This document shows positions 13,507 through 19,939 of a stretch of 20,421 nucleotides of DNA, one piece after another. The position numbers and the translations under genes were made by a program. The notes under the pieces are model-generated. The model did no database searches. It saw nothing but the letters and a program-made list of their open reading frames with translations, and was not told where the DNA came from. The stretch is from Firmicutes bacterium CAG:475 (lineage in GTDB: Bacteria; Bacillota; Clostridia; Christensenellales; CAG-917). The stretch is from the NCBI GenBank assembly GCA_000434435.1, contig FR895568.1, forward strand, positions 1-20,421, read 5' to 3'. The first letter of the stretch is position 1. The number at the start of each line of letters is the position of its first letter.

Positions 13507-14763
13507 ATGTCAGATTTCAAACTCGGCCCCATTGACGGCGCCGCCGCATTGATCGTCCTTGTCGTTGCGATACTCGCAGCAGTTTGTCTCGTTGCAGTTT
13601 TGATTGTCAGCATCATTAAGGCTGTTAAGGAGCGCAACGACCAAAAAGAAGACCAAGCCGAAAACGAATTTTTTGCCGAATACGGCGTTACCGGCGAGGA
13701 ATTGCGCCTCAATCAAAAGATTGCTCAAAAGCGCAAAGAACTCTTCGAGCTTATGCGCAAGAAAGTGCGCAAGGTTAAAGACGAGCCCGTCGTCGAAGAA
13801 GTGAAGGACGAGCCTGTCGAAGAAAATGCATCGGCAGTCGAACCCGAGCAAGAGCCCGTGGGGGAAGAAACGATTGCGCAAGAAGAAGTCGCTCCCGTCG
13901 TTGAAGAGGTCAAACAAGAAGAGCCCGTTCCCGTCGAACCCGTCCAAGAGCCTCAAAAAGAGGAAACGAAAGAAAAGGTCAAAGAGGAAGTGAAGGAAGA
14001 AGAGCCCGTCCAAGAACCCGTCAAGGAAGAAATCAAGGAAGAGCCCGCCCCCGTCGAAGAACCTGCTCCCGTGGTCGAACAAGTTCAAGAACCTATTAAA
14101 GAAGAATCTGTTCAAGAAGAACCGAAAAAACAAGGCGTCGAAAAACCCGCCGCAAAGAAAGTCGTAAAGAAGAAACCTGACGATTGGTCCAAATATGACG
14201 GAACTTACGAGGGATATTATTACGATCCCGAAGACGCTTGCTATTACGAAGGTACGCCTTCGCCCGAACTTGCAAAGAAACTCGCCGCAAAAGAAGCGGA
14301 ACTCGAAGCTCTCAATGCAAACAAGGACAAGAAAGTCGTCATCAAGAAAGTAGCTCCTCCGTTTGCGGCTCTCAAAACGCCCAAGAACAAACGTAACGCT
14401 CCCAAGCCCGTTGCAGGATTTGACGAGTCCGTCATTTACGGCAAATACGTCATCGAGCACGTTGACAAAGAGGACGGCACGCAAGAGTGGTTCTATACGC
14501 TTTACGATGCGAGCGGAAACAATATCTACGAAAGCTCAAACTACACTACTCAAGCGTATTGCGAAAGGGCAATCAACCGCTTCAAATCGCACGCTATCAT
14601 CGGTACGTACACGATCGAAGCCGCCGACGGAAAGTTCTTCTTTGTGCTCAAACGTAAGACCTACGTTCATAAGGGATCTCCCCAAAACACCTTCGAAGAG
14701 GCAAACAACCATATGAGAGAGATCAAGAATTTCGCTCAAACGGACATCGTAAGAGTTCAATAA
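13507..14763 (+). CDS. Membrane-anchored Pro/Glu-rich protein with DUF1508 tail
   Basis: This is a 418-residue protein in four parts. An N-terminal transmembrane helix (about 11-38) is followed by a charged cytoplasmic-looking stretch. Next comes a long low-complexity spacer (about 93-210) of degenerate repeats built from EEP, PVEE and PVQEP. A basic PAAKKVVKKK hinge leads to a Tyr-rich segment, YEGYYYDPEDACYYEG. The last ~105 residues contain two DUF1508/YegP-like units (GKYVIEHV..EWFYTLYDASGNNIYESSNYTTQ..CERAI and IGTYTIEAADGKFFFVLK..). DUF1508 folds are small beta-alpha modules of unknown role. Start ATG 13507 is preferred over 13489, since the SD-like GAGGGAGTGG lies between them. It is monocistronic with its own promoter and terminator. 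It may be an envelope-linked scaffold; function unknown. Confidence 0.85.
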   Translation: MSDFKLGPIDGAAALIVLVVAILAAVCLVAVLIVSIIKAVKERNDQKEDQAENEFFAEYGVTGEELRLNQKIAQKRKELFELMRKKVRKVKDEPVVEEVKDEPVEENASAVEPEQEPVGEETIAQEEVAPVVEEVKQEEPVPVEPVQEPQKEETKEKVKEEVKEEEPVQEPVKEEIKEEPAPVEEPAPVVEQVQEPIKEESVQEEPKKQGVEKPAAKKVVKKKPDDWSKYDGTYEGYYYDPEDACYYEGTPSPELAKKLAAKEAELEALNANKDKKVVIKKVAPPFAALKTPKNKRNAPKPVAGFDESVIYGKYVIEHVDKEDGTQEWFYTLYDASGNNIYESSNYTTQAYCERAINRFKSHAIIGTYTIEAADGKFFFVLKRKTYVHKGSPQNTFEEANNHMREIKNFAQTDIVRVQ

Positions 14764-14769
14764 AAACTC

Positions 14770-14799
14770 AAGGCGCAACGGACAATCCGCTGCGCTTTT
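14770..14799 (+). terminator. Intrinsic terminator
   Basis: AAGGCGCA-CGG (14770-14780) pairs with CCG-TGCGCTTTT (14787-14799), with one internal mismatch and a short U tail. It separates the DUF1508 gene from the LUD gene. Confidence 0.75.
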
Positions 14800-14822
14800 C
14801 ATATTGCAGACAGGAGTAGAAT

Positions 14823-15425
14823 ATGGATTTTTCCGCAATAAAACAAAATCTTGAAAAACACGGATTTATAGTGTCGTGTTTTCAATCGGCAATAGATGCG
14901 ACAAAGTATCTCGACGGCGTTATCGACGGCAAGACGATCGGCATAGGCGGTTCGAAAACCGTCGAACAAATGGGATTGCTTCAAGCACTTGAAACGCACA
15001 ACAGGGTGCTTTATAGATTCGGAACGTACAAGTCGCCCGAAGAGGTTATGAAAGAGGCTCTTACGTCCGACGTGTTTATAACTTCCGCAAACGGTGTTGC
15101 CGAAACGGGTGAAATCGTCAATATCGACGGCAACTGCAACAGAATCGCCGCCGAGTTTTACGGACACGAAAGAGTGTATATTATCGTTGGCTCGAACAAG
15201 ATTCAACCGACCTTCGAGCAGGCGTTGTGGAGAGCGAGAAACGTCGCTGCGCCAAAAAACGCAAAGAGGTTTGGCAAAAACACCCCGTGCGTTGTCAACG
15301 GCGACAGGTGCTACGATTGTTCGAGCCCCGAACGTATTTGTAGGGGGCTTGCAGTTATGTGGCGCAAACCGTCCAATTCCGCAAAATACGAAGTGGTGTT
15401 GATTGACGAGGAATTGGGATTTTAA
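14823..15425 (+). CDS. LUD-domain (LutC/YkgG, DUF162) protein
   Basis: This 200-residue protein is of the LUD superfamily related to LutC. Its conserved core includes TIGIGGSKTVEQMGL (about 38-52), TSANGVAETGEIVNIDG and ERVYIIVGSNKI. A cysteine group near the C-terminus, CYDCSSPERIC (Cys163, Cys166, Cys173) plus Cys156, is typical of the stand-alone clostridial branch and could bind a metal or Fe-S cluster. LutC acts with LutA/LutB in lactate oxidation, but neither partner is here, so a lactate role should not be assumed. ATG 14823 has a CAGGAG SD, just past the upstream terminator. The family is secure; the function is unknown. Confidence 0.9.
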   Translation: MDFSAIKQNLEKHGFIVSCFQSAIDATKYLDGVIDGKTIGIGGSKTVEQMGLLQALETHNRVLYRFGTYKSPEEVMKEALTSDVFITSANGVAETGEIVNIDGNCNRIAAEFYGHERVYIIVGSNKIQPTFEQALWRARNVAAPKNAKRFGKNTPCVVNGDRCYDCSSPERICRGLAVMWRKPSNSAKYEVVLIDEELGF

Positions 15426-15449
15426 AAAAGAAAACCGCACAAAACAAAA

Positions 15450-15473
15450 CCCGCCGATATTGGCGGATTTTTT
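15450..15473. terminator. Bidirectional terminator between convergent genes
   Basis: CCGCC (15451-15455) pairs with GGCGG (15462-15466), with ATTTTTT on the right and an A-rich left side. It ends the LUD gene and can also serve the convergent acyltransferase gene. The remaining ~125 bp to 15602 show no gene. Confidence 0.85.
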
Positions 15474-15601
15474 GAAGTTACCGGTTAGACGACATTACGA
15501 CTTGTCAAGCGTATGAAAGACGTTTTTGACTATGACGCTGTTTTTCAAACAAAAAACACCGTTTTGCTTAAATATACATCGTTTTTGCGGTAGTTTTTTA
15601 T

Positions 15602-16708
15602 TTATTCGGTCGCTTCAGTATTTGTATTTTTCTTTTGCATCTTGTCTTTCAGTTTCAGAAAGCATTTTTCAACGACTTTTGAAAGTGGTTTGTCTATGAG
15701 AAGTCTTATCTCTTCGATCGCGATACACACCGCAAACGTTGCCGCCGCAAATCCGAGCATAATGAGAAAAGAATACTTTGAATCGTAAAACGTGTCGACG
15801 TGGAAAATATTTCGATACATATAAGCGCGCATTTCGTTGCTGTCGTGTATCAGATAAATGCCGAACATAGTCGCGGACAATCCCGTGACGAATTTCGACA
15901 AACGTGCGGAGTTCGTTTTTACGTCTTTGAGTGCTATAAGGAGTATTATTGCGGGAGTCGAACGCACGATAGAACATTGCGCGGTGTTGAAGAAATATCC
16001 TGCTACAAGCGTTGCGATATAGGCAAGAATCGGGATGAAAATCCATTTTTTCGGAACGGTCACGTCGTATTTTCTTATGAAAGCGGCAATAAAATACAGC
16101 ATAACGAACCATATGACGTTGTAGCCGTCGCCCATGGCAAGTTGCGGGACTATGTGAACGTCGCCTGCAAGTATACCGAGAACGATCGACACGACGCATA
16201 TTGCCAGGTGCGTCTTTTTGTTTATCCGCTCGATGACAATGTTGAGGAGCGGCGAAACAAGCATCATGAATATGTACGCCGAGAAAAACCAGTATTTGCC
16301 GCATACAACGGGAAAAATAGATGACAAAAGCCATTCGACAGAGAAACTTTCAACGCCTTGTATGCATAGAAAAACCACAAATAAGGTCATGCCGTATATC
16401 CATACTTGCGCATAAAGTTTAGCAAGTCTTTGCCATTTGAGTTTTTTCGACGTACAAGTGAAGTATGCGCCGATGAGTACGAATAAGTTTACGGACGGAC
16501 TGAAAAGGGACGTAAGTATTCTCCCGAAAACGAAATTCGCCCCCGTCATGTTCCGTATAAATCCGCCGTGTCCTAAAAAATGAGAACAAACGATGAGAAA
16601 CATCGCAACGATGCGTGCTATATCAAAAGCGCAGTTACGCGACTTTTTTTCAATCGGTTCTATTGTGTTGGCTGCGATTTCCGCAGAATTTTCTATTTCC
16701 CGTTCCAT
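15602..16708 (-). CDS. Acyltransferase 3 family membrane protein
   Basis: This is a 368-residue membrane protein with about ten helices and a short charged N-terminus. The first helix carries the family hallmark, RNCAFDIARIVAMFLIVCSHFLGHGG, written here as RNCAFDIARIVAMF then LIVCSHFLGHGG; the His in CSHF is the expected catalytic residue. Acyltransferase 3 (OafA/YrhL-like) proteins move acetyl or other acyl groups onto surface polysaccharide, peptidoglycan or lipid. The length is that of the membrane domain alone, with no SGNH domain. I start at ATG 16708; the alternative TTG at 16726 overlaps the promoter. The C-terminus is a basic LKDKMQKKNTN tail. The substrate is unknown. The gene stands alone. 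Confidence 0.9.
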   Translation of the reverse strand: MEREIENSAEIAANTIEPIEKKSRNCAFDIARIVAMFLIVCSHFLGHGGFIRNMTGANFVFGRILTSLFSPSVNLFVLIGAYFTCTSKKLKWQRLAKLYAQVWIYGMTLFVVFLCIQGVESFSVEWLLSSIFPVVCGKYWFFSAYIFMMLVSPLLNIVIERINKKTHLAICVVSIVLGILAGDVHIVPQLAMGDGYNVIWFVMLYFIAAFIRKYDVTVPKKWIFIPILAYIATLVAGYFFNTAQCSIVRSTPAIILLIALKDVKTNSARLSKFVTGLSATMFGIYLIHDSNEMRAYMYRNIFHVDTFYDSKYSFLIMLGFAAATFAVCIAIEEIRLLIDKPLSKVVEKCFLKLKDKMQKKNTNTEATE

Positions 16709-16714
16709 TCTTGC

Positions 16715-16743
16715 ATTATATAACAATAACTCTCGTCAATCAA
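16715..16743 (-). promoter_or_regulatory. Promoter abutting the acyltransferase start codon
   Basis: On the minus strand TTGATT (16743-16738), a 17-bp spacer and TATAAT (16720-16715). Only six bases separate the -10 box from the ATG, and no SD is visible, so the transcript may start at or next to the start codon. Confidence 0.7.
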
Positions 16744-16888
16744 TCAAAAAAATGTTAGTATCGCAACAGCACGCTCTTTTTGCGGAAATTGTTCCACAAA
16801 CGGCGTCCAATCGCTCGATGCGGTAAACATCTGTGTACCAACGGTAAACAACGTACAAAATCCGCCGAATGATAAAACACCCTTAGAC

Positions 16889-16926
16889 AAAAAAAATAAG
16901 CACCCGACGAAAACTCGACGAGTGCT
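16889..16926 (-). terminator. Terminator after GGGtGRT 3'-end copy 3
   Basis: On the minus strand AGCACTCG (16926-16919) pairs with CGGGTGCT (16906-16899), followed by a long U-rich run. It is the last of three terminators behind the GGGtGRT gene and may be its original one. Confidence 0.85.
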
Positions 16927-16966
16927 ATATTCTTTATAGAAATTGTACTGTTTGGTAGGGAAGTGA

Positions 16967-17011
16967 TTACTTTGTAAGTCCTTCTTGTACTGCAACCGCA
17001 CAAGCGACCGA
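16967..17011 (-). pseudogene. Ghost 3' end of the GGGtGRT gene, copy 3
   Basis: It encodes SVACAVAVQEGLTK then TAA, identical to the last 14 residues of the intact gene at 17248. The DNA is almost unchanged: 38 consecutive bases around and before the stop codon are identical. Nothing upstream resembles the rest of the gene. Confidence 0.9.
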
Positions 17012-17017
17012 TTTTTC

Positions 17018-17062
17018 GCACCAGAAAAGGCACTCTTTTGAGTGCCTTTTGTGTCATGGTGC
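17018..17062 (-). terminator. Nested terminator upstream of ghost copy 3
   Basis: An inner stem AAAAGGCACTC (17025-17035) / GAGTGCCTTTT (17040-17050) sits inside an outer pair GCACCA (17018-17023) / TGGTGC (17057-17062). Confidence 0.9.
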
Positions 17063-17107
17063 TATTTGCTTACGCAAATCAATCATTCGTTGACTTGCGC
17101 AAATCGA

Positions 17108-17149
17108 TTATTTTGTCAAACCCTCTTGCACTGCGACTGCGCAAGCCAC
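17108..17149 (-). pseudogene. Ghost 3' end of the GGGtGRT gene, copy 2 (synonymously diverged)
   Basis: It encodes VACAVAVQEGLTK then TAA, the same last 13 residues as the intact gene. Ten of the 13 codons use a different synonymous codon (for example CTT to TTG and TGT to TGC), with no amino-acid change. The copy therefore descends from sequence that was translated and selected, not from a recent local duplication. No other part of the gene precedes it. Confidence 0.9.
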
Positions 17150-17156
17150 GCATTAA

Positions 17157-17204
17157 TAGAACCAAAAAAGCACCTTTGCAGGTGCTTTTGGGTTTTTGGT
17201 TCTA
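17157..17204 (-). terminator. Nested terminator directly after the GGGtGRT gene
   Basis: An inner stem AAAAGCACCT (17166-17175) / AGGTGCTTTT (17180-17189) sits within an outer pair TAGAACC (17157-17163) / GGTTCTA (17198-17204). Between it and the gene are short hairpins, such as CTTTGC-TGC-GCAAAG (17205-17219). Confidence 0.9.
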
Positions 17205-17247
17205 CTTTGCTGCGCAAAGACAATGCTCGTTCGCAAGTGCGGAACGA

Positions 17248-18252
17248 TTACTTTGTAAGTCCTTCTTGTACTGCAACCGCACATGCAACCGAAGCACCAA
17301 CCATCGGGTTGTTGCCCATACCGATAAGACCCATCATTTCGACGTGTGCGGGAACGGATGACGAACCTGCAAATTGTGCGTCGGAGTGCATTCTGCCCAT
17401 CGTGTCGGTCATGCCGTAAGATGCGGGACCTGCTGCCATGTTGTCGGGGTGAAGAGTACGGCCCGTGCCACCGCCGGATGCGACGGAGAAGTATTTTTTG
17501 CCGTTGTCAACGCACCATTTTTTGTAAGTGCCTGCGACGGGGTGTTGGAAACGAGTGGGGTTGGTGGAGTTGCCGGTGATGGAAACATCCACGTCTTCAA
17601 GACGCATGATTGCAACGCCTTCGGTGACGTCGTCTGCGCCGTACACTCTGACTGCCGCACGCTCGCCGTTGGAGTATGCGGTTTCTTTGACAACTTTAAC
17701 TTCACCGGTGAAATAGTCCATCTTGGTTTGAACATAAGTGAAGCCGTTGATACGAGAGATAATGAAAGCCGCGTCTTTTCCAAGTCCGTTGAGGATGACT
17801 TTGAGGGGAGTTTTGCGGACTTTGTTTGCCGTTCTTGCAATGCCGATTGCGCCTTCTGCCGCAGCAAAAGATTCGTGACCGGCAAGGAATGCGAAGCACT
17901 TTGTGCTTTCTCTGAGGAGCATTGCGGCAAGGTTGCCGTGTCCGAGACCGACTTTGCGTTGTTCTGCAACGGAGCCGGGAATGCAGAAGGATTGAAGTCC
18001 TTCGCCTATTGCTTCCGCAGCGTCTGCGGCGTTCACGCAATTCTTTTTGATTGCGATTGCGCAACCCACGGTGTATGCCCAAACCGCGTTTTCAAAGCAG
18101 ATAGGTTGGATACCCTTGACAATTGCATTGCAGTCAACGCCTTTTTCAAGGCAGATTGCTCTTGCTTCTTCGAGGTCTTTGATGCCGTATTGAGCAAGAA
18201 CGCCGTTGATTTTGTCTATTCTTCTTTCATAACCTTCAAATGTTACACTCAT
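17248..18252 (-). CDS. GGGtGRT protein
   Basis: This 334-residue soluble protein carries the family-defining motif SGGGTGRTLHPDNMAAGP (259-276). It has further Gly/His-rich segments (VGLGHGNLAAMLL, FLAGHESFAAAEGAIG) and several cysteines (34, 41, 52, 64, 72, 90, 119, 247, 324). No signal peptide or membrane helix is seen. Members are widespread in anaerobic Bacillota and I know of no established function. It is second in an operon, 15 bp after a NifU-like scaffold protein, with a GGAGG SD. That constant neighbour and the cysteines suggest an Fe-S or metal-linked role, which is inference. Its last codons recur twice downstream as orphan copies. Confidence 0.93.
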   Translation of the reverse strand: MSVTFEGYERRIDKINGVLAQYGIKDLEEARAICLEKGVDCNAIVKGIQPICFENAVWAYTVGCAIAIKKNCVNAADAAEAIGEGLQSFCIPGSVAEQRKVGLGHGNLAAMLLRESTKCFAFLAGHESFAAAEGAIGIARTANKVRKTPLKVILNGLGKDAAFIISRINGFTYVQTKMDYFTGEVKVVKETAYSNGERAAVRVYGADDVTEGVAIMRLEDVDVSITGNSTNPTRFQHPVAGTYKKWCVDNGKKYFSVASGGGTGRTLHPDNMAAGPASYGMTDTMGRMHSDAQFAGSSSVPAHVEMMGLIGMGNNPMVGASVACAVAVQEGLTK

Positions 18253-18267
18253 TGTTTCGTCCTCCGA

Positions 18268-18969
18268 TTATTCTTGACGCGGATCAATCCACTTCACAGC
18301 GCCGTCTTCAGCTTTGTATCTGCCGTAGGTGCCGGTGCATTTTGCAAGAGCTTCGTTTGCGTCGACGCCTTTTTTGATCATGTCCATGAACACGCCGAGC
18401 TTGCAGAATTGATAACCGATGATCTCGTTGTTTGCGTCGAGAGCGACTTTGGTGACGTAACCTTCAGCCATTTCGAGATAGCGAGGTCCTTTGGAAACGG
18501 TGGAGTACATCGTGCCGATTTGGCTGCGATGGCCTTTGCCGAGGTCTTCGAGACCGGCACCGATGACAAGACCGCCTTCCGAGAATGCGGATTGCGTTCT
18601 GCCATATACGATTTGCAAGAAAAGTTCACGCATAGCAGTGTTGATTGCATCGCACACAAGGTCGGTGTTGAGTGCTTCGAGAATGGTTTTGCCGGTGAGA
18701 ATTTCAGCCGCCATTGCCGCAGAGTGCGTCATGCCCGAGCAACCGATGGTTTCCACAAGAGCTTCTTGAATCACGCCGTCCTTGACGTTGAGCGTAAGCT
18801 TACATGCGCCTTGTTGAGGTGCGCACCAGCCGATGCCGTGAGTAAGACCGCTGATGTCCTTGATTTCTCTTGCTTGCACCCACTTGCCTTCTTCGGGGAT
18901 CGGGGCGGGACCGTGGTTAGGTCCTTTTGCAACGCAACACATGTTTTCAACTTCACTTGAATATTGCAT
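18268..18969 (-). CDS. NifU/IscU-like iron-sulphur scaffold-family protein
   Basis: This 233-residue soluble protein has a central NifU_N/IscU-like region: VETIGCSGMTHSAAMAAEILTGKT (about 72-95, split here by the motif GCSGM) resembles the GCGSAIASSS..LTEMIKGKTL segment of NifU. Cysteines at 49, 56, 77 and 106 are candidate ligands, with an extra Cys11-Cys12 pair at the N-terminus. It is much longer than IscU (about 125 residues), with an unrecognised C-terminal ~100 residues. No IscS/NifS gene is adjacent, so it may not be a housekeeping scaffold. Its partner is the GGGtGRT gene. The start has a GGAGG SD under a TTGATA-N17-TAATAT promoter. Confidence 0.88.
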   Translation of the reverse strand: MQYSSEVENMCCVAKGPNHGPAPIPEEGKWVQAREIKDISGLTHGIGWCAPQQGACKLTLNVKDGVIQEALVETIGCSGMTHSAAMAAEILTGKTILEALNTDLVCDAINTAMRELFLQIVYGRTQSAFSEGGLVIGAGLEDLGKGHRSQIGTMYSTVSKGPRYLEMAEGYVTKVALDANNEIIGYQFCKLGVFMDMIKKGVDANEALAKCTGTYGRYKAEDGAVKWIDPRQE

Positions 18970-19012
18970 AGATAATTGCCTCCAAAAAGAGTGTTTTTAT
19001 ATTATTGTAAAT

Positions 19013-19041
19013 ATATTATCATATAGATAAACTTTTATCAA
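19013..19041 (-). promoter_or_regulatory. Promoter of the NifU-like/GGGtGRT operon
   Basis: On the minus strand TTGATA (19041-19036), a 17-bp spacer and TAATAT (19018-19013) in a strongly A/T-rich upstream region, as expected for a highly expressed operon. Confidence 0.7.
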
Positions 19042-19073
19042 GAAAATACAAAAAAATAATCATATCCGATTTG

Positions 19074-19114
19074 AAAAATCACGCCGACGGGTGCTTTTCG
19101 TTGCGTGATTTTTT
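19074..19114. terminator. Terminator after the TfoX-like gene
   Basis: AAAAATCACGC (19074-19084) pairs with GCGTGATTTTTT (19103-19114). It lies 27 bp beyond the stop codon of the minus-strand TfoX-like gene. Confidence 0.85.
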
Positions 19115-19140
19115 GGATGAGGGGGAGTTGTATTTCGGCG

Positions 19141-19455
19141 TCATTTGAGCATTTTGGGCGTGGGGAGTTCGTCGTACATCGCTTCAAACAATTTTTTCAA
19201 AAACCTTTTACTGTCCACGTTGTCCACAACAAGCATTTGCTTTGCGCCTTCGTAGGGCAATTCGTACGCTGCGTCGGGCATAAGCGAAATTGCCGATTTG
19301 ACGGGTTTTACCAAAAATCTGTCGTCGTATATGCCGCCAACGATTTTCCCGCGATAGTAAACGATGTATTCGCCCATCATTTGTCTGTACGTTATATCGC
19401 TCAATTTCGAAAGTTGTTCCAATATAAAATCCAAATATTCTTTGTTAGATGCCAT
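19141..19455 (-). CDS. TfoX N-terminal domain protein
   Basis: This 104-residue protein is a single TfoX_N domain. It has the typical opening SNKEYLDFILEQLSKLSDITYRQMMGEYIVYYRGKIVGGIYDD, cited here by its key pieces RQMMGEYIVYY and KIVGGIYDDRFLVKPV, and ends VDSKRFLKKLFEAMYDELP. Stand-alone TfoX_N proteins are widespread in Bacillota. In gammaproteobacteria TfoX/Sxy activates competence through CRP-S sites, but small clostridial members lack the C-terminal domain and have no proven role. I start at ATG 19455 (AGAGG SD, promoter TTTACA-N17-TATAAT); the longer frame from 19572 would include the promoter. A comEC gene lies about 6 kb away, but a link is speculation. Confidence 0.9.
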   Translation of the reverse strand: MASNKEYLDFILEQLSKLSDITYRQMMGEYIVYYRGKIVGGIYDDRFLVKPVKSAISLMPDAAYELPYEGAKQMLVVDNVDSKRFLKKLFEAMYDELPTPKMLK

Positions 19456-19489
19456 ATTTTCCTCTATTTTATACAATTTTTCACGAATA

Positions 19490-19518
19490 ATTATAACATA
19501 AGTCCAACCTATTGTAAA
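19490..19518 (-). promoter_or_regulatory. Promoter of the TfoX-like gene
   Basis: On the minus strand TTTACA (19518-19513), a 17-bp spacer and a perfect TATAAT (19495-19490). Confidence 0.85.
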
Positions 19519-19570
19519 ATTGTAAAAGTCGTTTTTCGTGGTGCGTAGGAAACGGTACGCCTTCGACCGC

Positions 19571-19592
19571 AAAAAAAAACAGCTTGCGCTGT
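19571..19592 (-). terminator. Terminator after tRNA-Leu fragment 3
   Basis: On the minus strand ACAGC-GCAA-GCTGT is followed by nine T. The leading ACCACAAAAATGACAGC is identical to the sequence that follows tRNA-Lys at 20405-20421. Confidence 0.85.
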
Positions 19593-19600
19593 CATTTTTG

Positions 19601-19621
19601 TGGTACGGATGACAGGACTTG
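19601..19621 (-). pseudogene. tRNA-Leu 3'-end fragment 3
   Basis: The minus strand reads CAAGTCCTGTCATCCGTACC plus a final A, the exact last 21 bases of the intact tRNA-Leu at 19936, including CCA. The rest of the tRNA is absent; the upstream side is the dispersed hairpin repeat. Confidence 0.9.
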
Positions 19622-19734
19622 TAGCGAGTAAGTGAGCGTAATAGCGATTGATGTGCAACGCACCAATCGCGTCAGCTGCACGCAGTGCAGGTTACAAACG
19701 TAGTTTGTTGGTAATCTTCGATTGCCACAAGTCC
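19615..19734. repeat. Hairpin-rich dispersed repeat, copy B
   Basis: This spacer is bounded by the 8-bp inverted pair GGACTTGT (19615-19622) / ACAAGTCC (19727-19734), whose left arm lies mostly in the tRNA-Leu fragment. Inside are GCGATTG (19644) / CAATCGC (19664), CTGCAC-GCA-GTGCAG (19676-19690) and ACAAAC-GTA-GTTTGT (19694-19708). Blocks of 17, 13 and 8 bases match copy A at the window start in inverted orientation. It shows no coding potential. Confidence 0.8.
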
Positions 19735-19755
19735 GGTTATTCTTGCCAAGAAAGC

Positions 19756-19784
19756 AAAAAAACGAACCAATGAGGTTCGTTTTT
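19756..19784. terminator. Terminator after tRNA-Leu fragment 2
   Basis: AAAAACGAACC (19758-19768) pairs with GGTTCGTTTTT (19774-19784). Its stem is similar to the terminator at 194-236. Confidence 0.85.
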
Positions 19785-19791
19785 GATTGAT

Positions 19792-19804
19792 TGGTACGGA
19801 TGAC
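19792..19804 (-). pseudogene. tRNA-Leu 3'-end fragment 2
   Basis: The minus strand reads GTCATCCGTACCA, the last 13 bases of tRNA-Leu, followed by its own terminator. Being short it could be chance alone, but the identical fragment 190 bp away makes that unlikely. Confidence 0.75.
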
Positions 19805-19866
19805 CGCAAGCAGAGGGAGAATCAAGCGCGTAGCATTTGAGAAAACCGAGCGCAGCGGACGAGCCC

Positions 19867-19939
19867 ACCAACGGCGCAACATAGTTGCGATTTCGTGAAA
19901 CGAAAAATGCGATGCAACAATTTGCATCGCACCGTTGGT
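19867..19939. repeat. Hairpin cluster attached to the tRNA-Leu 3' end
   Basis: An 8-bp outer pair ACCAACGG (19867-19874) / CCGTTGGT (19932-19939) uses the tRNA's own ACCA end on the minus strand. It encloses CGCAAC-ATA-GTTGCG (19875-19889), TTTCGT-GAA-ACGAAA (19891-19905) and GCGATGCAA-CAAT-TTGCATCGC (19909-19930). The last, with TTTTT on the minus strand (19903-19907), serves as the tRNA-Leu terminator. Confidence 0.8.

Noticed and set aside
13510..14484. 324-aa minus-strand Phe/Leu-rich frame
   Set aside because: It is antisense to the Glu/Pro-rich repeats of the DUF1508 gene; the Phe/Leu richness mirrors GAA/GAG codons on the other strand.
15474..15601. Possible small RNA in the gap before the acyltransferase end
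   Set aside because: There are short T runs and weak partial stems but no convincing promoter plus terminator pair.
16709..16726. Upstream TTG start for the acyltransferase
   Set aside because: It would place the -10 TATAAT box inside the coding region; ATG 16708 is more consistent.
17374..18960. 528-aa plus-strand open frame
   Set aside because: It is exactly antisense to the NifU-like and GGGtGRT genes, has no SD or family features, and is a shadow of their codon bias.
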